Below, one piece after another: positions 53,878 to 63,056 of a stretch of DNA of 64,000 nucleotides. Under the pieces are notes generated by a model that did no database searches, was not told the DNA's origin, and saw nothing but the letters and a program-made list of their open reading frames with translations. The position numbers and the translations under genes are program-made. The stretch's first letter is position 1, and each line of letters begins with the position of its first letter. Source of the DNA: Alkalimarinus alittae (GTDB lineage Bacteria; Pseudomonadota; Gammaproteobacteria; Pseudomonadales; Oleiphilaceae); assembly GCF_026016465.1 (NCBI RefSeq), contig NZ_CP100390.1, positions 3,268,501-3,332,500 of the forward strand, in the 5' to 3' direction.

Positions 53878-55410
53878 CTATGCCGCGTTATTAGCCAACT
53901 CCTTCGCTTTTTTTCGTCGCAACTCGATCACTTCTCGATCTTCTAGTGCATATTTTTGCAGCCCCGCAAAATGCACTTCGCGAATATAATGTTTCCAATC
54001 AATAAGTGTCGCATCAACAGGAAATAACGCCTTATCCACTTCACCAAACTCTTCTACTAAATTCAGCATTTTATGGTTATTAAACACAACATTCATATCA
54101 CCGTAAAAAGCATAAATTTTGGAGAGAGTTTTAACCACCTGCAGATTATCTATTGCCTTACTTGAAGGTTTTAAACCCAGTAGTTTTTTAGCTTTATAAA
54201 AAGCATTTGCCTGAAAAACAACCAAGCCTATCGCGGCCTGAAACATAGACTTATTCATGACATTAAACGATTTTTCAGGTTTAGCATAAAACAAACGATC
54301 ATATCGTGCGTAATTCTCTGTCCCTTCCTCAATCACATAATCAATCAACTTCTGAACAGTAATCGGGTTAGCAGCACCACTGCAGCATTGATAAATAAGG
54401 CTGTCACCTGGATCCTTAAATGATTTTGCAGCACTGTATAGTATGCTGTTTGATACAAAGTCCGCAGGAATAATATCCATCAAGCTATCTTTTCGACCGG
54501 GGAAAAAACTTACTTTCTGCCGCGCGTACGCCATAATCATTGCATCCGCAACTTTTACACCTTCGATCCAACCACCAACAGGTTCTTGATAGGTACTTTC
54601 GATGATTGATGGGCGAAGAATCGTTAAGGTTTTACCTTTAAAATGATGAAGTAGCACTTGCTCTGCCATCCACTTAGTAAAGGTGTAAACATCGTTCCAG
54701 CCATAAAGGTTCGCCATGCGAGCGCCAAGCTCAGTCAACTCTTCAGCTAGTTTGGTTTTATCATTATTTGCTTTTTTAGTTTGCTCTATGGCTTGTTGAA
54801 ATTCAGTAATCAATGACTCAACGTCATAGTACCCATCTTTATGTTTGGCAATTTGCTTACCTGTAGGGCCTACAATGCCTTCGCCCATTTGGCCTTCATT
54901 GAACCCATTAACATAGCAAGTCGAAACATGAACAAGCGGTACATTGCCTGCGGCGTCTACAAAGTTGATAAAATTAAATAAGCTAAGCGTATTAATCGAG
55001 AGCGCTTGGTCTAGCGGTTCTCTAAAATTCACACTGGCAGCTGAGTTTATAATGATATCGACCTGCTGAGAAAGATCATTCCATTCTACTGACCCCAACC
55101 CGAAATTTTCTTCAGTAATCTCACCTGTTATACAACGAACTTTCTCACTCAATATCTGGTCTAATGCCGCTGAATCTTTTTCTCGCAGAGCATCAAAAAT
55201 TGATGCAGAGGCGATCTCATGCTTAAAGCGCTCTTCGGCCGTTGGATAGCTTCTGCTCCCGCGAATCAGCAAGGTAATGCTCGCAACCTCTGGCACTTCA
55301 CGGATAATTTTCTCAAGTAATACTTTACCTAAAAAACCGGTACACCCTGTAATAAGCAGCCGCTTATTCGCGAGTTGTTTTTTTATCTCTGATTCACGTT
55401 TATTCATCAT
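53878..55410 (-). CDS. fatty acyl-CoA reductase (alcohol-forming)
   Basis: A 510-aa protein with an N-terminal Rossmann domain (LLITGCTGFLGKVLLEKII), the SDR catalytic YTFTKWMAE (YxxxK) and VGGWIEGVKVADAMIMAYAR typical of FAR enzymes, and a C-terminal sterile-domain region. Close in layout and length to the bacterial alcohol-forming acyl-CoA reductases of Marinobacter, which make fatty alcohols for wax esters. Wax-ester synthase is not in the window. Confidence 0.9.
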   Translation of the reverse strand: MMNKRESEIKKQLANKRLLITGCTGFLGKVLLEKIIREVPEVASITLLIRGSRSYPTAEERFKHEIASASIFDALREKDSAALDQILSEKVRCITGEITEENFGLGSVEWNDLSQQVDIIINSAASVNFREPLDQALSINTLSLFNFINFVDAAGNVPLVHVSTCYVNGFNEGQMGEGIVGPTGKQIAKHKDGYYDVESLITEFQQAIEQTKKANNDKTKLAEELTELGARMANLYGWNDVYTFTKWMAEQVLLHHFKGKTLTILRPSIIESTYQEPVGGWIEGVKVADAMIMAYARQKVSFFPGRKDSLMDIIPADFVSNSILYSAAKSFKDPGDSLIYQCCSGAANPITVQKLIDYVIEEGTENYARYDRLFYAKPEKSFNVMNKSMFQAAIGLVVFQANAFYKAKKLLGLKPSSKAIDNLQVVKTLSKIYAFYGDMNVVFNNHKMLNLVEEFGEVDKALFPVDATLIDWKHYIREVHFAGLQKYALEDREVIELRRKKAKELANNAA

Positions 55411-55666
55411 ACGGCCAAACCATCTAAATAGCGGAATTCACATCAGCGTTCCGATAACGACTGATATCTCGACTAGCTGTTACGTTGAGGTCAATGCTAG
55501 CAACATTAAACGATTTTACCGTGACCAACAGCGCAGTACATTTATTTTAACAATGTTTATAAAACCGAATGAGTATAACGGGGGGCGGATACCACAAATA
55601 CGCCATACGGACGATTACACTACGCCCCCCTCTCCCTTAATATAAACTCATCGAATCAAGAGTGAT

Positions 55667-55703
55667 ACGACATAAACCTTCAGGCCGTTTATGTCGTTTT
55701 ATT
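55667..55703 (+). terminator. intrinsic terminator, plus strand, first of two
   Basis: Stem ACGACATAAAC / GTTTATGTCGT (11 bp, perfect) with a 9-nt loop, followed by TTTATT. No plus-strand gene precedes it. Confidence 0.6.
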
Positions 55704-55746
55704 CAACGTTTCATATCAGGGCCCCCTACATTTAGCCCTAATCTAT

Positions 55747-55789
55747 AGCGGTACATGATCAACGTTCGGCATCATGTACCGCTTTTTTT
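55747..55789 (+). terminator. intrinsic terminator, plus strand, second of two
   Basis: Stem AGCGGTACATGAT / ATCATGTACCGCT (13 bp, perfect) with an 11-nt loop, followed by a run of T. On the minus strand the hairpin is not followed by U. It lies 35 nt past the end of the minus-strand gene ending at 55825. Confidence 0.7.
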
Positions 55790-55824
55790 GCCTAAAGTTT
55801 GACCTTCTAACGCCCTAGCAACGC

Positions 55825-56187
55825 CTAATGTAACCGAAGTGAGTCCTGCGCAATGCGTGCACTCCAGTTAGCATCATGTTCTCGCTCACAAGCTTCTTCG
55901 GTATCAAACTTAACCTGTTTCTGAACGTGTTTAAATTTTACGCCTATTTTAAGCAAGCATCCTTGAATGAGTTTGCGCATATACACATCTTGCCCTTCTT
56001 CGCAGGCTTGGGTAAGCGATGCTTGAGTGTCAAACACACACACCACCAAAAGACTACCTGGAAAGCAGTCATACTTAGCCGTATGTGTTAGCCACTTAAA
56101 GCCCTCTACACGTTCTAGTGCACTTTCACAGGCTAACGTTAGCGCTTTCCTCACGTTGTTATCTATTTTTTTATCAGTCCTACGCAT
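55825..56187 (-). CDS. small conserved protein, often mislabelled Fis family regulator
   Basis: A 120-aa protein from ATG 56187 (an in-frame TTG at 56199 is too near AAGG). Pattern MRRTDKKIDNNVRKALTLAC, ERVEGFKWLTHTAKYDCFPG, LLVVCVFDTQ and FDTEEACEREHDANWSARIA is known in many Pseudomonas- and Marinobacter-like genomes. It has no Fis HTH. Function unknown. Confidence 0.85.
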   Translation of the reverse strand: MRRTDKKIDNNVRKALTLACESALERVEGFKWLTHTAKYDCFPGSLLVVCVFDTQASLTQACEEGQDVYMRKLIQGCLLKIGVKFKHVQKQVKFDTEEACEREHDANWSARIAQDSLRLH

Positions 56188-56400
56188 GCCAAAAAGCAAC
56201 CTTGTTGGGTGGATTCAAGGGTACAAAGTATAGGCTGTTCCCGTTGTTAAATAAATGCTGGTCAAACCATGCCTGCTAAGAAGCATTGAGTAACGCTAAC
56301 GATACTGTATGCTAATATTCATAACACTCAGCAGACCGCGTCAAAACGACAACACCGCTGATTTAAGCCCGTCTGTTCATACTTAATCATCAGGACGCAC

Positions 56401-58218
56401 ATGACCTCCGATCACAATCATACCCAAACGCCTGAGCCAACTATGGCCAGCACTGAAAGTTCAACAACTAAGAGCACTAAACGTTTAACTATTCTGTTAG
56501 AACTTATTGGATTTATTAAGCCTTACAAAGTCACCGTCATGGCTGCATTTATCGCGCTTATATTCACCGCTACCGTCATGTTGTCTGTAGGCCAAGGTGT
56601 ACGAATACTGATAGACGATGGGTTTGCTCAGCAGTCATACGAGCAACTCAGAGAGGCAATCTTCTTCATTTTAGGTATTACGGTACTGATTGCGACAGGC
56701 ACATTCTTTCGGTTTTATCTGGTCTCGTGGCTAGGCGAACGAGTCAGCGCCGATATTCGACTTGCTGTCTTTAATCACGTTATCACCTTGCACCCCAGTT
56801 ACTTCGAAACACACGGCAGCGGCGATATTATGTCTCGCATCACCACCGACACCACACTGCTTCAAAGTATTATTGGGTCGTCTTTTTCAATGGCTATGCG
56901 AAGCGCATTAATATTTTTGGGGGCCTTAGCCATGCTATTTGCCACCAATATTAAATTGACGCTGATTGTTATGGCATCTGTTCCTTTTGTGTTGATTCCA
57001 CTACTCGTGTATGGCCGGCGAGTACGAGCGCTCTCCCGCAAAAGCCAAGACTCTATGGCTGATGTCGGCAGCTATGCAGGTGAAGCCATTGAGCATATCA
57101 AAACTGTGCAAAGCTATACTCGTGAAGTTGAAGAAAAGCGTTCGTTTTCTATTGAAGTTGAAAAGTCTTTTGCTATTGGTAAAAACCGTATAAAGCAACG
57201 TGCAACTTTAATAGCGGGGGTAATCCTTATTGTATTCAGTGCTATTACAGGCATGCTTTGGGTAGGCGGAAGTGACGTAATCTCTGGCCAAATGTCGGGA
57301 GGAGATTTAGCAGCATTTGTGTTCTATGCCATATTAGTCGGCTCTTCTCTAGCGACCATCTCTGAAGTATTTGGCCAACTTCAACAAGCCGCAGGCGCGA
57401 CTGAACGGCTAGTAGAAATTTTACAAGAAAAAAGCCATATACTCCCGCCGGAATCCCATAGTATCTCAACGGCTAGCCTCACTGCTGAGATCACATTTAA
57501 AAATGTCACATTCCACTACCCTTCTCGCCCTAATCAACCTGCCACGACATTGTTATCGCTTATTGCGGAACAAGGTAAAGTACTCGCATTAGTAGGACCA
57601 TCAGGTGCAGGAAAAACGACACTGTTTGAGTTAATACAACGATTTTACGACCCACAGTCAGGCTCAATCACTCTGGGGGGAACCGACATTAGACAAATTG
57701 ACCCCAATGACCTCCGTAAACAGATGGCGTTAGTTCCTCAGCAACCCGCCTTATTTAGCCATGATGTATTCCACAACATCCGTTACGGCAACCCCGATGC
57801 GAGTGATGAAGACGTCATAAACGCGGCCAAAAAAGCCCATGCACATGAATTCATATTGAAACTACCCGAAGGATATAAAAGCTTTTTAGGCGAAAGAGGC
57901 GTGAGGCTATCAGGCGGTCAACGACAACGTATTGCCATCGCTAGAGCGATACTAAAAGACCCTAAAATACTATTGTTAGATGAAGCAACCAGTGCTTTAG
58001 ATAGCGAAAGTGAACATCATGTACAGCAAGCACTTCAAGCGCTAATGAAAGGCCGGACCACGCTCATCATTGCTCATCGTTTATCCACGATTCAACATGC
58101 CGATAAAATTGCAGTGCTTGATAATGGCCAGTTGATCGATATAGGAAGCCATCAACATTTAATGGAAACAAGTGAGCTATATCAGCGGCTTGTTGAATTG
58201 CAATTTAGGCAGATGTAA
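56401..58218 (+). CDS. ABCB-type exporter (transmembrane plus ATPase half-transporter)
   Basis: A 605-aa ABC half-transporter, acting as a dimer. After ~30 polar residues there are six TM helices (ABC_membrane), then the NBD: Walker A GPSGAGKTT, Q loop VPQQPALFSHD, signature LSGGQRQR, Walker B ILLLDEATSALDSE, and the His switch AHRLST. Similar to MsbA/LmrA-type lipid or drug exporters; substrate unknown. Confidence 0.93.
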   Translation: MTSDHNHTQTPEPTMASTESSTTKSTKRLTILLELIGFIKPYKVTVMAAFIALIFTATVMLSVGQGVRILIDDGFAQQSYEQLREAIFFILGITVLIATGTFFRFYLVSWLGERVSADIRLAVFNHVITLHPSYFETHGSGDIMSRITTDTTLLQSIIGSSFSMAMRSALIFLGALAMLFATNIKLTLIVMASVPFVLIPLLVYGRRVRALSRKSQDSMADVGSYAGEAIEHIKTVQSYTREVEEKRSFSIEVEKSFAIGKNRIKQRATLIAGVILIVFSAITGMLWVGGSDVISGQMSGGDLAAFVFYAILVGSSLATISEVFGQLQQAAGATERLVEILQEKSHILPPESHSISTASLTAEITFKNVTFHYPSRPNQPATTLLSLIAEQGKVLALVGPSGAGKTTLFELIQRFYDPQSGSITLGGTDIRQIDPNDLRKQMALVPQQPALFSHDVFHNIRYGNPDASDEDVINAAKKAHAHEFILKLPEGYKSFLGERGVRLSGGQRQRIAIARAILKDPKILLLDEATSALDSESEHHVQQALQALMKGRTTLIIAHRLSTIQHADKIAVLDNGQLIDIGSHQHLMETSELYQRLVELQFRQM

Positions 58219-58636
58219 CCTTTAGAGTTGGGTCTCCGCCACTCAAATAGTGATTCGTTTATCGATTAAATGCCTCCAATGCTAGTTATCCTGTTAACTA
58301 GCTAAAATTGCAATGACCCACGTCTAGATTCGCAATCTTTTTAGCCTTTAAAAAAGCAAGAAAAGCACCCAAACACTGGGTTTTGGAGTGATATAAATCA
58401 AAAAATTTTAACCCTGTTTTTTTCGAGTGTTTATCTCTCCAATACGCTTGCTCGGCATCCTTTATTTATGTTGTAATCAATATGACGATACACTTTAGCT
58501 ATATATAAATAAACCGCAGGATAGCACCATTAAACGTCGCTGCTCCACATATTAACATCACAAATAATGGCGATTAACCTGTAACCCTCAACCCCTGTTC
58601 GCTTTTATTATGTATACGTGGATATAGGTCCCTAAC
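58219..58636. other. intergenic region upstream of the universal stress protein
   Basis: 418 nt AT-rich region with an FNR-like site at 58388-58401. No ORF or RNA gene is evident. No clear terminator after the ABC gene. Confidence 0.4.
58388..58401. promoter_or_regulatory. FNR/ANR-like binding site
   Basis: GTGAT-ATAA-ATCAA matches the FNR/ANR consensus TTGAT-N4-ATCAA at 9 of 10 defined bases. It lies ~240 bp before the universal stress protein gene, a family that is often under oxygen control (Anr/FNR). The distance implies a long leader or a distant TSS. Confidence 0.4.
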
Positions 58637-59554
58637 ATGAAAGAAATCAAGAAAATACTCTGTTACCTTGACCCAATAAGTCATGCAAAATCAGCTATCA
58701 AACAAACCTTAACGTTAGCCAAGCTTCATAACGCTACCATTTGCTTCGTGAGTGTTCTGAAGCCTATATCATCGCCACTCGCCAGCTTGCAACAGACATA
58801 CATTCATATTCAAGAAGGCACCATTGAAAGACAACTAAAAGAATCTAACGCTAACCCAGAAGACCACGAAATCAGAGTCATTACTGGCTCCTTAGGTGCG
58901 CTTGAAGTCGTCACCATAGCGGTTAAAGAAAACTTTGATTTAATCATAAAGCCGACTGATGATAAGGGCCATAACCGAGTTTCAATTTTTGGTAGTAATG
59001 ATCAACAACTATTTCGAAAGTCGTCTGTTCCGGTTTGGATAAATAAGCCGACTAAGTCTTTTCAATGCAAACGGCTATTAGCGGCAGTAGATATAGACCC
59101 AGACCAACCAGAAAACATCGACCTTAATCGCGGAATTATTGGACTGGCGAAAGAAATGGCACAAGCATTTGACGCCGAACTCCACGTGGTACACGCTTGG
59201 CACGTACCCTACGCATCCTTACTAAAAGAGAGCGGCCAACATGCCATTATCGAAAAAGCCGAATCAGCGGTGAAAGATCTCCATATTCAACAAGAGCAAT
59301 TATGGAAGGCGTTTTTAAGCGAGTACGAATTAGATAACACGCCCTCTGCAAATCACTTTATTCAAGGCGATGTTGATAAAGTCGTGAGCGACCTCGCTTT
59401 AACACTAGACATTGACACTGTCGTGATGGGTACGGTTGCCAGAACAGGCATAGAAGGGTTCTTTATCGGTAATACTGCAGAGAAAATACTGTCAAAATTA
59501 GACTGCTCAGTGCTAGCTATAAAACCAGACTCTTTTAGCCCTCCTGTTAAATAA
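58637..59554 (+). CDS. universal stress protein, two tandem Usp domains (UspE-like)
   Basis: A 305-aa protein with two Usp folds. Domain 1 (ILCYLDPISHAKSAIKQTLT) is at residues ~1-140 and its ATP loop is degenerate (GSNDQQLFRKSSVPVWI); domain 2 (residues ~145-303) has the full G-(2)-G-(9)-G(S/T) type end (GTVARTGIEGFFIGNTAEKI). Stress or stationary-phase role; member of the UspE type. Confidence 0.9.
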   Translation: MKEIKKILCYLDPISHAKSAIKQTLTLAKLHNATICFVSVLKPISSPLASLQQTYIHIQEGTIERQLKESNANPEDHEIRVITGSLGALEVVTIAVKENFDLIIKPTDDKGHNRVSIFGSNDQQLFRKSSVPVWINKPTKSFQCKRLLAAVDIDPDQPENIDLNRGIIGLAKEMAQAFDAELHVVHAWHVPYASLLKESGQHAIIEKAESAVKDLHIQQEQLWKAFLSEYELDNTPSANHFIQGDVDKVVSDLALTLDIDTVVMGTVARTGIEGFFIGNTAEKILSKLDCSVLAIKPDSFSPPVK

Positions 59555-59570
59555 TATTTATATATAAATT

Positions 59571-59593
59571 AATCGCGGCGTGGAGCCGCGATT
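59571..59593. terminator. terminator between the Usp and MBL genes
   Basis: AATCGCGGC / GCCGCGATT, 9-bp perfect stem with a 5-nt loop, then TTCTC. Located between convergent genes; AT-rich flanks on both sides. Confidence 0.75.
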
Positions 59594-59609
59594 TCTCAAA
59601 TATATGCGT

Positions 59610-60701
59610 CTATTTACTTAGTGTACCGAATTTCATCTGCCCCACATAAAAGGTTGGTTTCAAACCCGGAAACCCCCAATACGAAGTCAGCTCAGACGAA
59701 GGCGCAATATTACTAAAATCCGGATTTCGCTTAGACGGGCCGGCTATCGTTTTTTCCATCACCATTGAAATATATTGATCTAATCCACCCTCTAGAGTAT
59801 TGCCATTTAACACGACCTCCATGCCTGTTGAACGCGCAAACTGACGAACACCTGAAATATTAGAGTGTTGAGGAGAATAGCTTTCTGCTGAGACACCATT
59901 TTCACTCGTCACGAATAGGCCATCTGGTGTATTTGCCACCAAAGAGTGATTTCCCTCGGTATGTCCAGGTGTTTGAACTAACGCCGCACTTTCACCTAAC
60001 ATGACACTTGAATCAAGCAAAATGACCTTGCCTGGATCTATCCCGTCAATGCCATTCGGGCAGTACCATTGTTGCTGCGGTGGTAGAAGCGACTGGGTTG
60101 AAGTCCACTCCTGCTGCATCACCAACAGCTTAGCATTAGGAAAGTACCCTTTCTGCTTGTTGGAACCAAGCCACTTCCTAATATCTTGTGTATGTAAGTG
60201 ATCATAAGAAATAAAATCAATATCTTCGGGCCTCAAACCTACCTTACTTAGGGCTTGCTCAACATCGTTATAAATAGGCGCCATAAATTTGCCCATTGGT
60301 TTGGCTAATGGCCCCCAAGCAGCATCCAAGTTCTTAAAGAAAGGCGTCTCAGCATTACCCTGAATGTCAGACGGCGAAAATAATAGCGTCTTTAGACCAA
60401 CCGGCGTCTCAAACTGGACCACGAACATGCGGTTCATGATGTGCATAAAAGGGCTCCAGACTTTAGATGCATTCAGCAACCCATACTTTGTTGGATACGG
60501 TACACGAATCAAATCGATGCTTTGATAAAATGCTACAGGCTTATCTAGGTTCAGCATATAGTGTCTGAAGTCTTCTGAAGACTTCCGAACTGTTTCTAAA
60601 CGGGTTCGAGGAGACAGATCGATTCGAGCTTTATTGAAATGACTAATCTTTGTAATGCCGTGCATTTCTAGTTGTTCTTGTGTCGCAGCTTGATGCGTCA
60701 T
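59610..60701 (-). CDS. metallo-beta-lactamase-fold protein
   Basis: A 363-aa MBL-fold protein. Metal motif region appears as YDHLHTQDIRKW rather than HxHxDH; a further His is in LVQTPGHTEGNHSLV, and a later Asp/Glu region is FVTSENGVSAESYS. It is related to lactonase- or hydrolase-like MBL proteins, but metal binding may be altered. Substrate unknown. Convergent with the Usp gene. Confidence 0.75.
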   Translation of the reverse strand: MTHQAATQEQLEMHGITKISHFNKARIDLSPRTRLETVRKSSEDFRHYMLNLDKPVAFYQSIDLIRVPYPTKYGLLNASKVWSPFMHIMNRMFVVQFETPVGLKTLLFSPSDIQGNAETPFFKNLDAAWGPLAKPMGKFMAPIYNDVEQALSKVGLRPEDIDFISYDHLHTQDIRKWLGSNKQKGYFPNAKLLVMQQEWTSTQSLLPPQQQWYCPNGIDGIDPGKVILLDSSVMLGESAALVQTPGHTEGNHSLVANTPDGLFVTSENGVSAESYSPQHSNISGVRQFARSTGMEVVLNGNTLEGGLDQYISMVMEKTIAGPSKRNPDFSNIAPSSELTSYWGFPGLKPTFYVGQMKFGTLSK

Positions 60702-60986
60702 AAAAAAATTGCCTTTATCACTGGTCGTTAAGTTGAGTTTATTATAGGTATTCAGATTGTCAGATAATTGATATTTAGCGACAACTTATTGATTGATTAC
60801 GAACATCGCCCCCTCACCCCTAGCTGAAAGGCTAGCGACACTTTCACATCAGCTCGTTCTAAAATCATTCGTAAAATATCAATTTTTATTCGTATCTGGT
60901 CAATGACCAGCCTTTGTTTTGAATTACACTATTACTTATTAGCCTAGCAGCAATTTTCGATGAAATATTCAAATCAGGAACCAAGA

Positions 60987-61832
60987 ATGAACAAGAATAA
61001 TAAGCGATCAACATGGAAATACGGTCAACCAAAAACAGCCTTTATCTCTGGCGGCGGGAGTGGTCTGGGGCTTAATATCGCCAAAGAACTCATTCAAGAA
61101 GGCGCTAACATTGCAATATTTGATCACGGCCGCAGCGATGATTTAGTCCAATATTTAAACCAACTAATCGTGCATAACGACCAAAGAATTGAACGTTATA
61201 TTGTTGATATAGCTGACCCGAAAGCCTTGGACAAAGCCATGAATTCAGCTGTGAGCGAGGTAGGCGTTCCTGACTTTGCACTTAATTCAGCTGGAATTCT
61301 AAGAACCGCTACCTTTTCAAAGCTGTCTTATGAAACCTTTGAGCAAGTCATTAACGTTAATTTAATAGGTAGCCGAAACTTTGCTTTTAGTGTTTTGCAG
61401 CATATGCAATCAGGTGGTCATTTAATACTGGTCGCATCACTAGCAGGTATTGTTGGTAGCTATACTCATGCAGCCTATGCCGCGTCTAAATTTGGTGTCG
61501 TCGGGTTAGCAGAAGTGCTCAGGCTAGAATTGAAGCTTAAAGGAATATCGGTTTCCGTCATCTGCCCAGGAGAAATTGACACCCCCCTACTCAAACAGGA
61601 AAGAATAGATGGCAGCCCTATAACAGAAATGATGAACGATTTTGCAGGGGTATTATCAGTAGAAGACGCAATAAACGGCATTATGAAAGGCTTAAAAACA
61701 AGGCAGTACATGATAACACCGGGATTTAGAGCAAAGCTGACACGCGCAATCGCGCGTAAATTTACCACCCTATTCCACCTTATAGCCGATAGCAAACTAG
61801 CCAAAGCTTACTCAAAATTTCAATCCAAGTAA
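60987..61832 (+). CDS. short-chain dehydrogenase/reductase
   Basis: A 281-aa NAD(P)-dependent SDR from ATG 60987 (AGGA 7 nt upstream; another ATG at 60960 has no ribosome site). Cofactor motif SGGGSGLGLNIAKELIQEGA, then NSAGIL, catalytic Ser in LVASLAGIVGSYT and YAASK. Its C-terminal region (MITPGFRAKLTRAIARKFTT) resembles SDRs acting on lipids. Substrate unknown. Confidence 0.9.
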   Translation: MNKNNKRSTWKYGQPKTAFISGGGSGLGLNIAKELIQEGANIAIFDHGRSDDLVQYLNQLIVHNDQRIERYIVDIADPKALDKAMNSAVSEVGVPDFALNSAGILRTATFSKLSYETFEQVINVNLIGSRNFAFSVLQHMQSGGHLILVASLAGIVGSYTHAAYAASKFGVVGLAEVLRLELKLKGISVSVICPGEIDTPLLKQERIDGSPITEMMNDFAGVLSVEDAINGIMKGLKTRQYMITPGFRAKLTRAIARKFTTLFHLIADSKLAKAYSKFQSK

Positions 61833-62101
61833 CTCAAAGTCCAGGCGCTTTCGTGTAAATATCACCATTGACCATAGCGCCGCCGCCCCTCACCTCAAAA
61901 AGCCATTTCACTTACAGAACAATAGTGCCATTATTTAAAAGTAGGCTCGGGTAGTCGCTTTAGCGTTGTTAGATAACTCACTTTATGAGCCCCTTTATAA
62001 CTGTTGGAATGACAATCCAAGAGGGTACTCACAGGAGGATATACGCTCAACGCTATAGCAAAACCAGCCACACCAAACAAAAATAAAATACGGTGATCCA
62101 C

Positions 62102-63046
62102 ATGAAATTGTTAAAACCAACAACCCTGCTTGCGACCACGGCATTAACCCTTGGTCTAGGTGTATCTACTGCTGCATTAGCAAGCGGCGGTGCACATGAC
62201 TATGCTGAAACAGAATATCCAATCGTATTGGTGCACGGCTTTATGGGCTTTGACTCAATACTGGGTGTTGTAGATTACTGGTACGGTATTCCAGAAGCCC
62301 TTGAAAAAGAAGGCGCCGATGTACACGTAGTCGTGGTTTCAGCCGCAAACTCTCCTGAAGAACGCGGCGAACAATTAATCGTTCAAATTGAAGATATTTT
62401 GGCAGAGACAGGGGCAGAAAAAGTAAACTTGATTGGTCATAGCCATGGCTCGCCAACCTCTCGATATGCAGCAGCTATCATTCCTAGCAAGGTGGCATCT
62501 GTCACTGGTGTGGCTGGCGTTAACAACGGTGTTGAGTTTGCCGACGCAATTAGTGCAGGCGATCAAAAAGTCATTGCGTCAGTATTGCCCTTCCTTGCAA
62601 ATCTGATTTCATTTTTAGGAGGCAATGAAAATCCAAATGACGTTACTGCATCTCTTAGCAGCATGAGCACTGAAGGAATGAATGCGTTCAATGCAGCTTA
62701 TCCAGACGGTTCTATTTCACCTGATAGCTGTGGAGAGGGAGACTATACCGTTAATGGCATCAACTATTACAGTTGGTCTGGGCGTTCAGATCAAACAGCA
62801 CACCAAACTGATTTAATTGACCCATCTGACCTATTGTTTGCCTATACAGGGTCACTTTACCCGCGACCTAACGATGGCCTAGTAGCGACGTGCACATCTC
62901 ACTTAGGGCAAGTGCTAAGAGACGACTATTTCTTGAACCATCTAGACTCCTCTAACGGTTTATTAGGTATGACCAACGACTTAACAACAGACCCTGTTGA
63001 GATCTTTGTCAACCATGCTAATCGTCTGAAAGAAGCTGGACTATAA
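62102..63046 (+). CDS. lipA: secreted triacylglycerol lipase, subfamily I.1/I.2
   Basis: A 314-aa lipase from ATG 62102 (a GTG at 62093 is upstream). Signal peptide ends TAALAS. The oxyanion loop VHGFMGFD, nucleophile in LIGHSHGSPTSRYAA, the acid RPNDGLV and catalytic His in CTSHLGQVLRDDYFLNHLD are all present. Cysteines (SCGEGD and ATCTS) match the conserved disulfide. Export by Sec then the type II system with foldase help is usual for this family. The foldase gene follows in 10 nt. Confidence 0.94.
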   Translation: MKLLKPTTLLATTALTLGLGVSTAALASGGAHDYAETEYPIVLVHGFMGFDSILGVVDYWYGIPEALEKEGADVHVVVVSAANSPEERGEQLIVQIEDILAETGAEKVNLIGHSHGSPTSRYAAAIIPSKVASVTGVAGVNNGVEFADAISAGDQKVIASVLPFLANLISFLGGNENPNDVTASLSSMSTEGMNAFNAAYPDGSISPDSCGEGDYTVNGINYYSWSGRSDQTAHQTDLIDPSDLLFAYTGSLYPRPNDGLVATCTSHLGQVLRDDYFLNHLDSSNGLLGMTNDLTTDPVEIFVNHANRLKEAGL

Positions 63047-63056
63047 GGAGTAGGCT

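Larger units (their letters stand above)
55411..55824. other. intergenic region with two plus-oriented terminators
   Basis: 414 nt with no credible protein gene; the flanking genes are both on the minus strand. Two perfect hairpins with U tracts on the plus strand are at 55667-55703 and 55747-55789, suggesting one or two short plus-strand RNAs. No convincing promoter was found. Confidence 0.45.
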
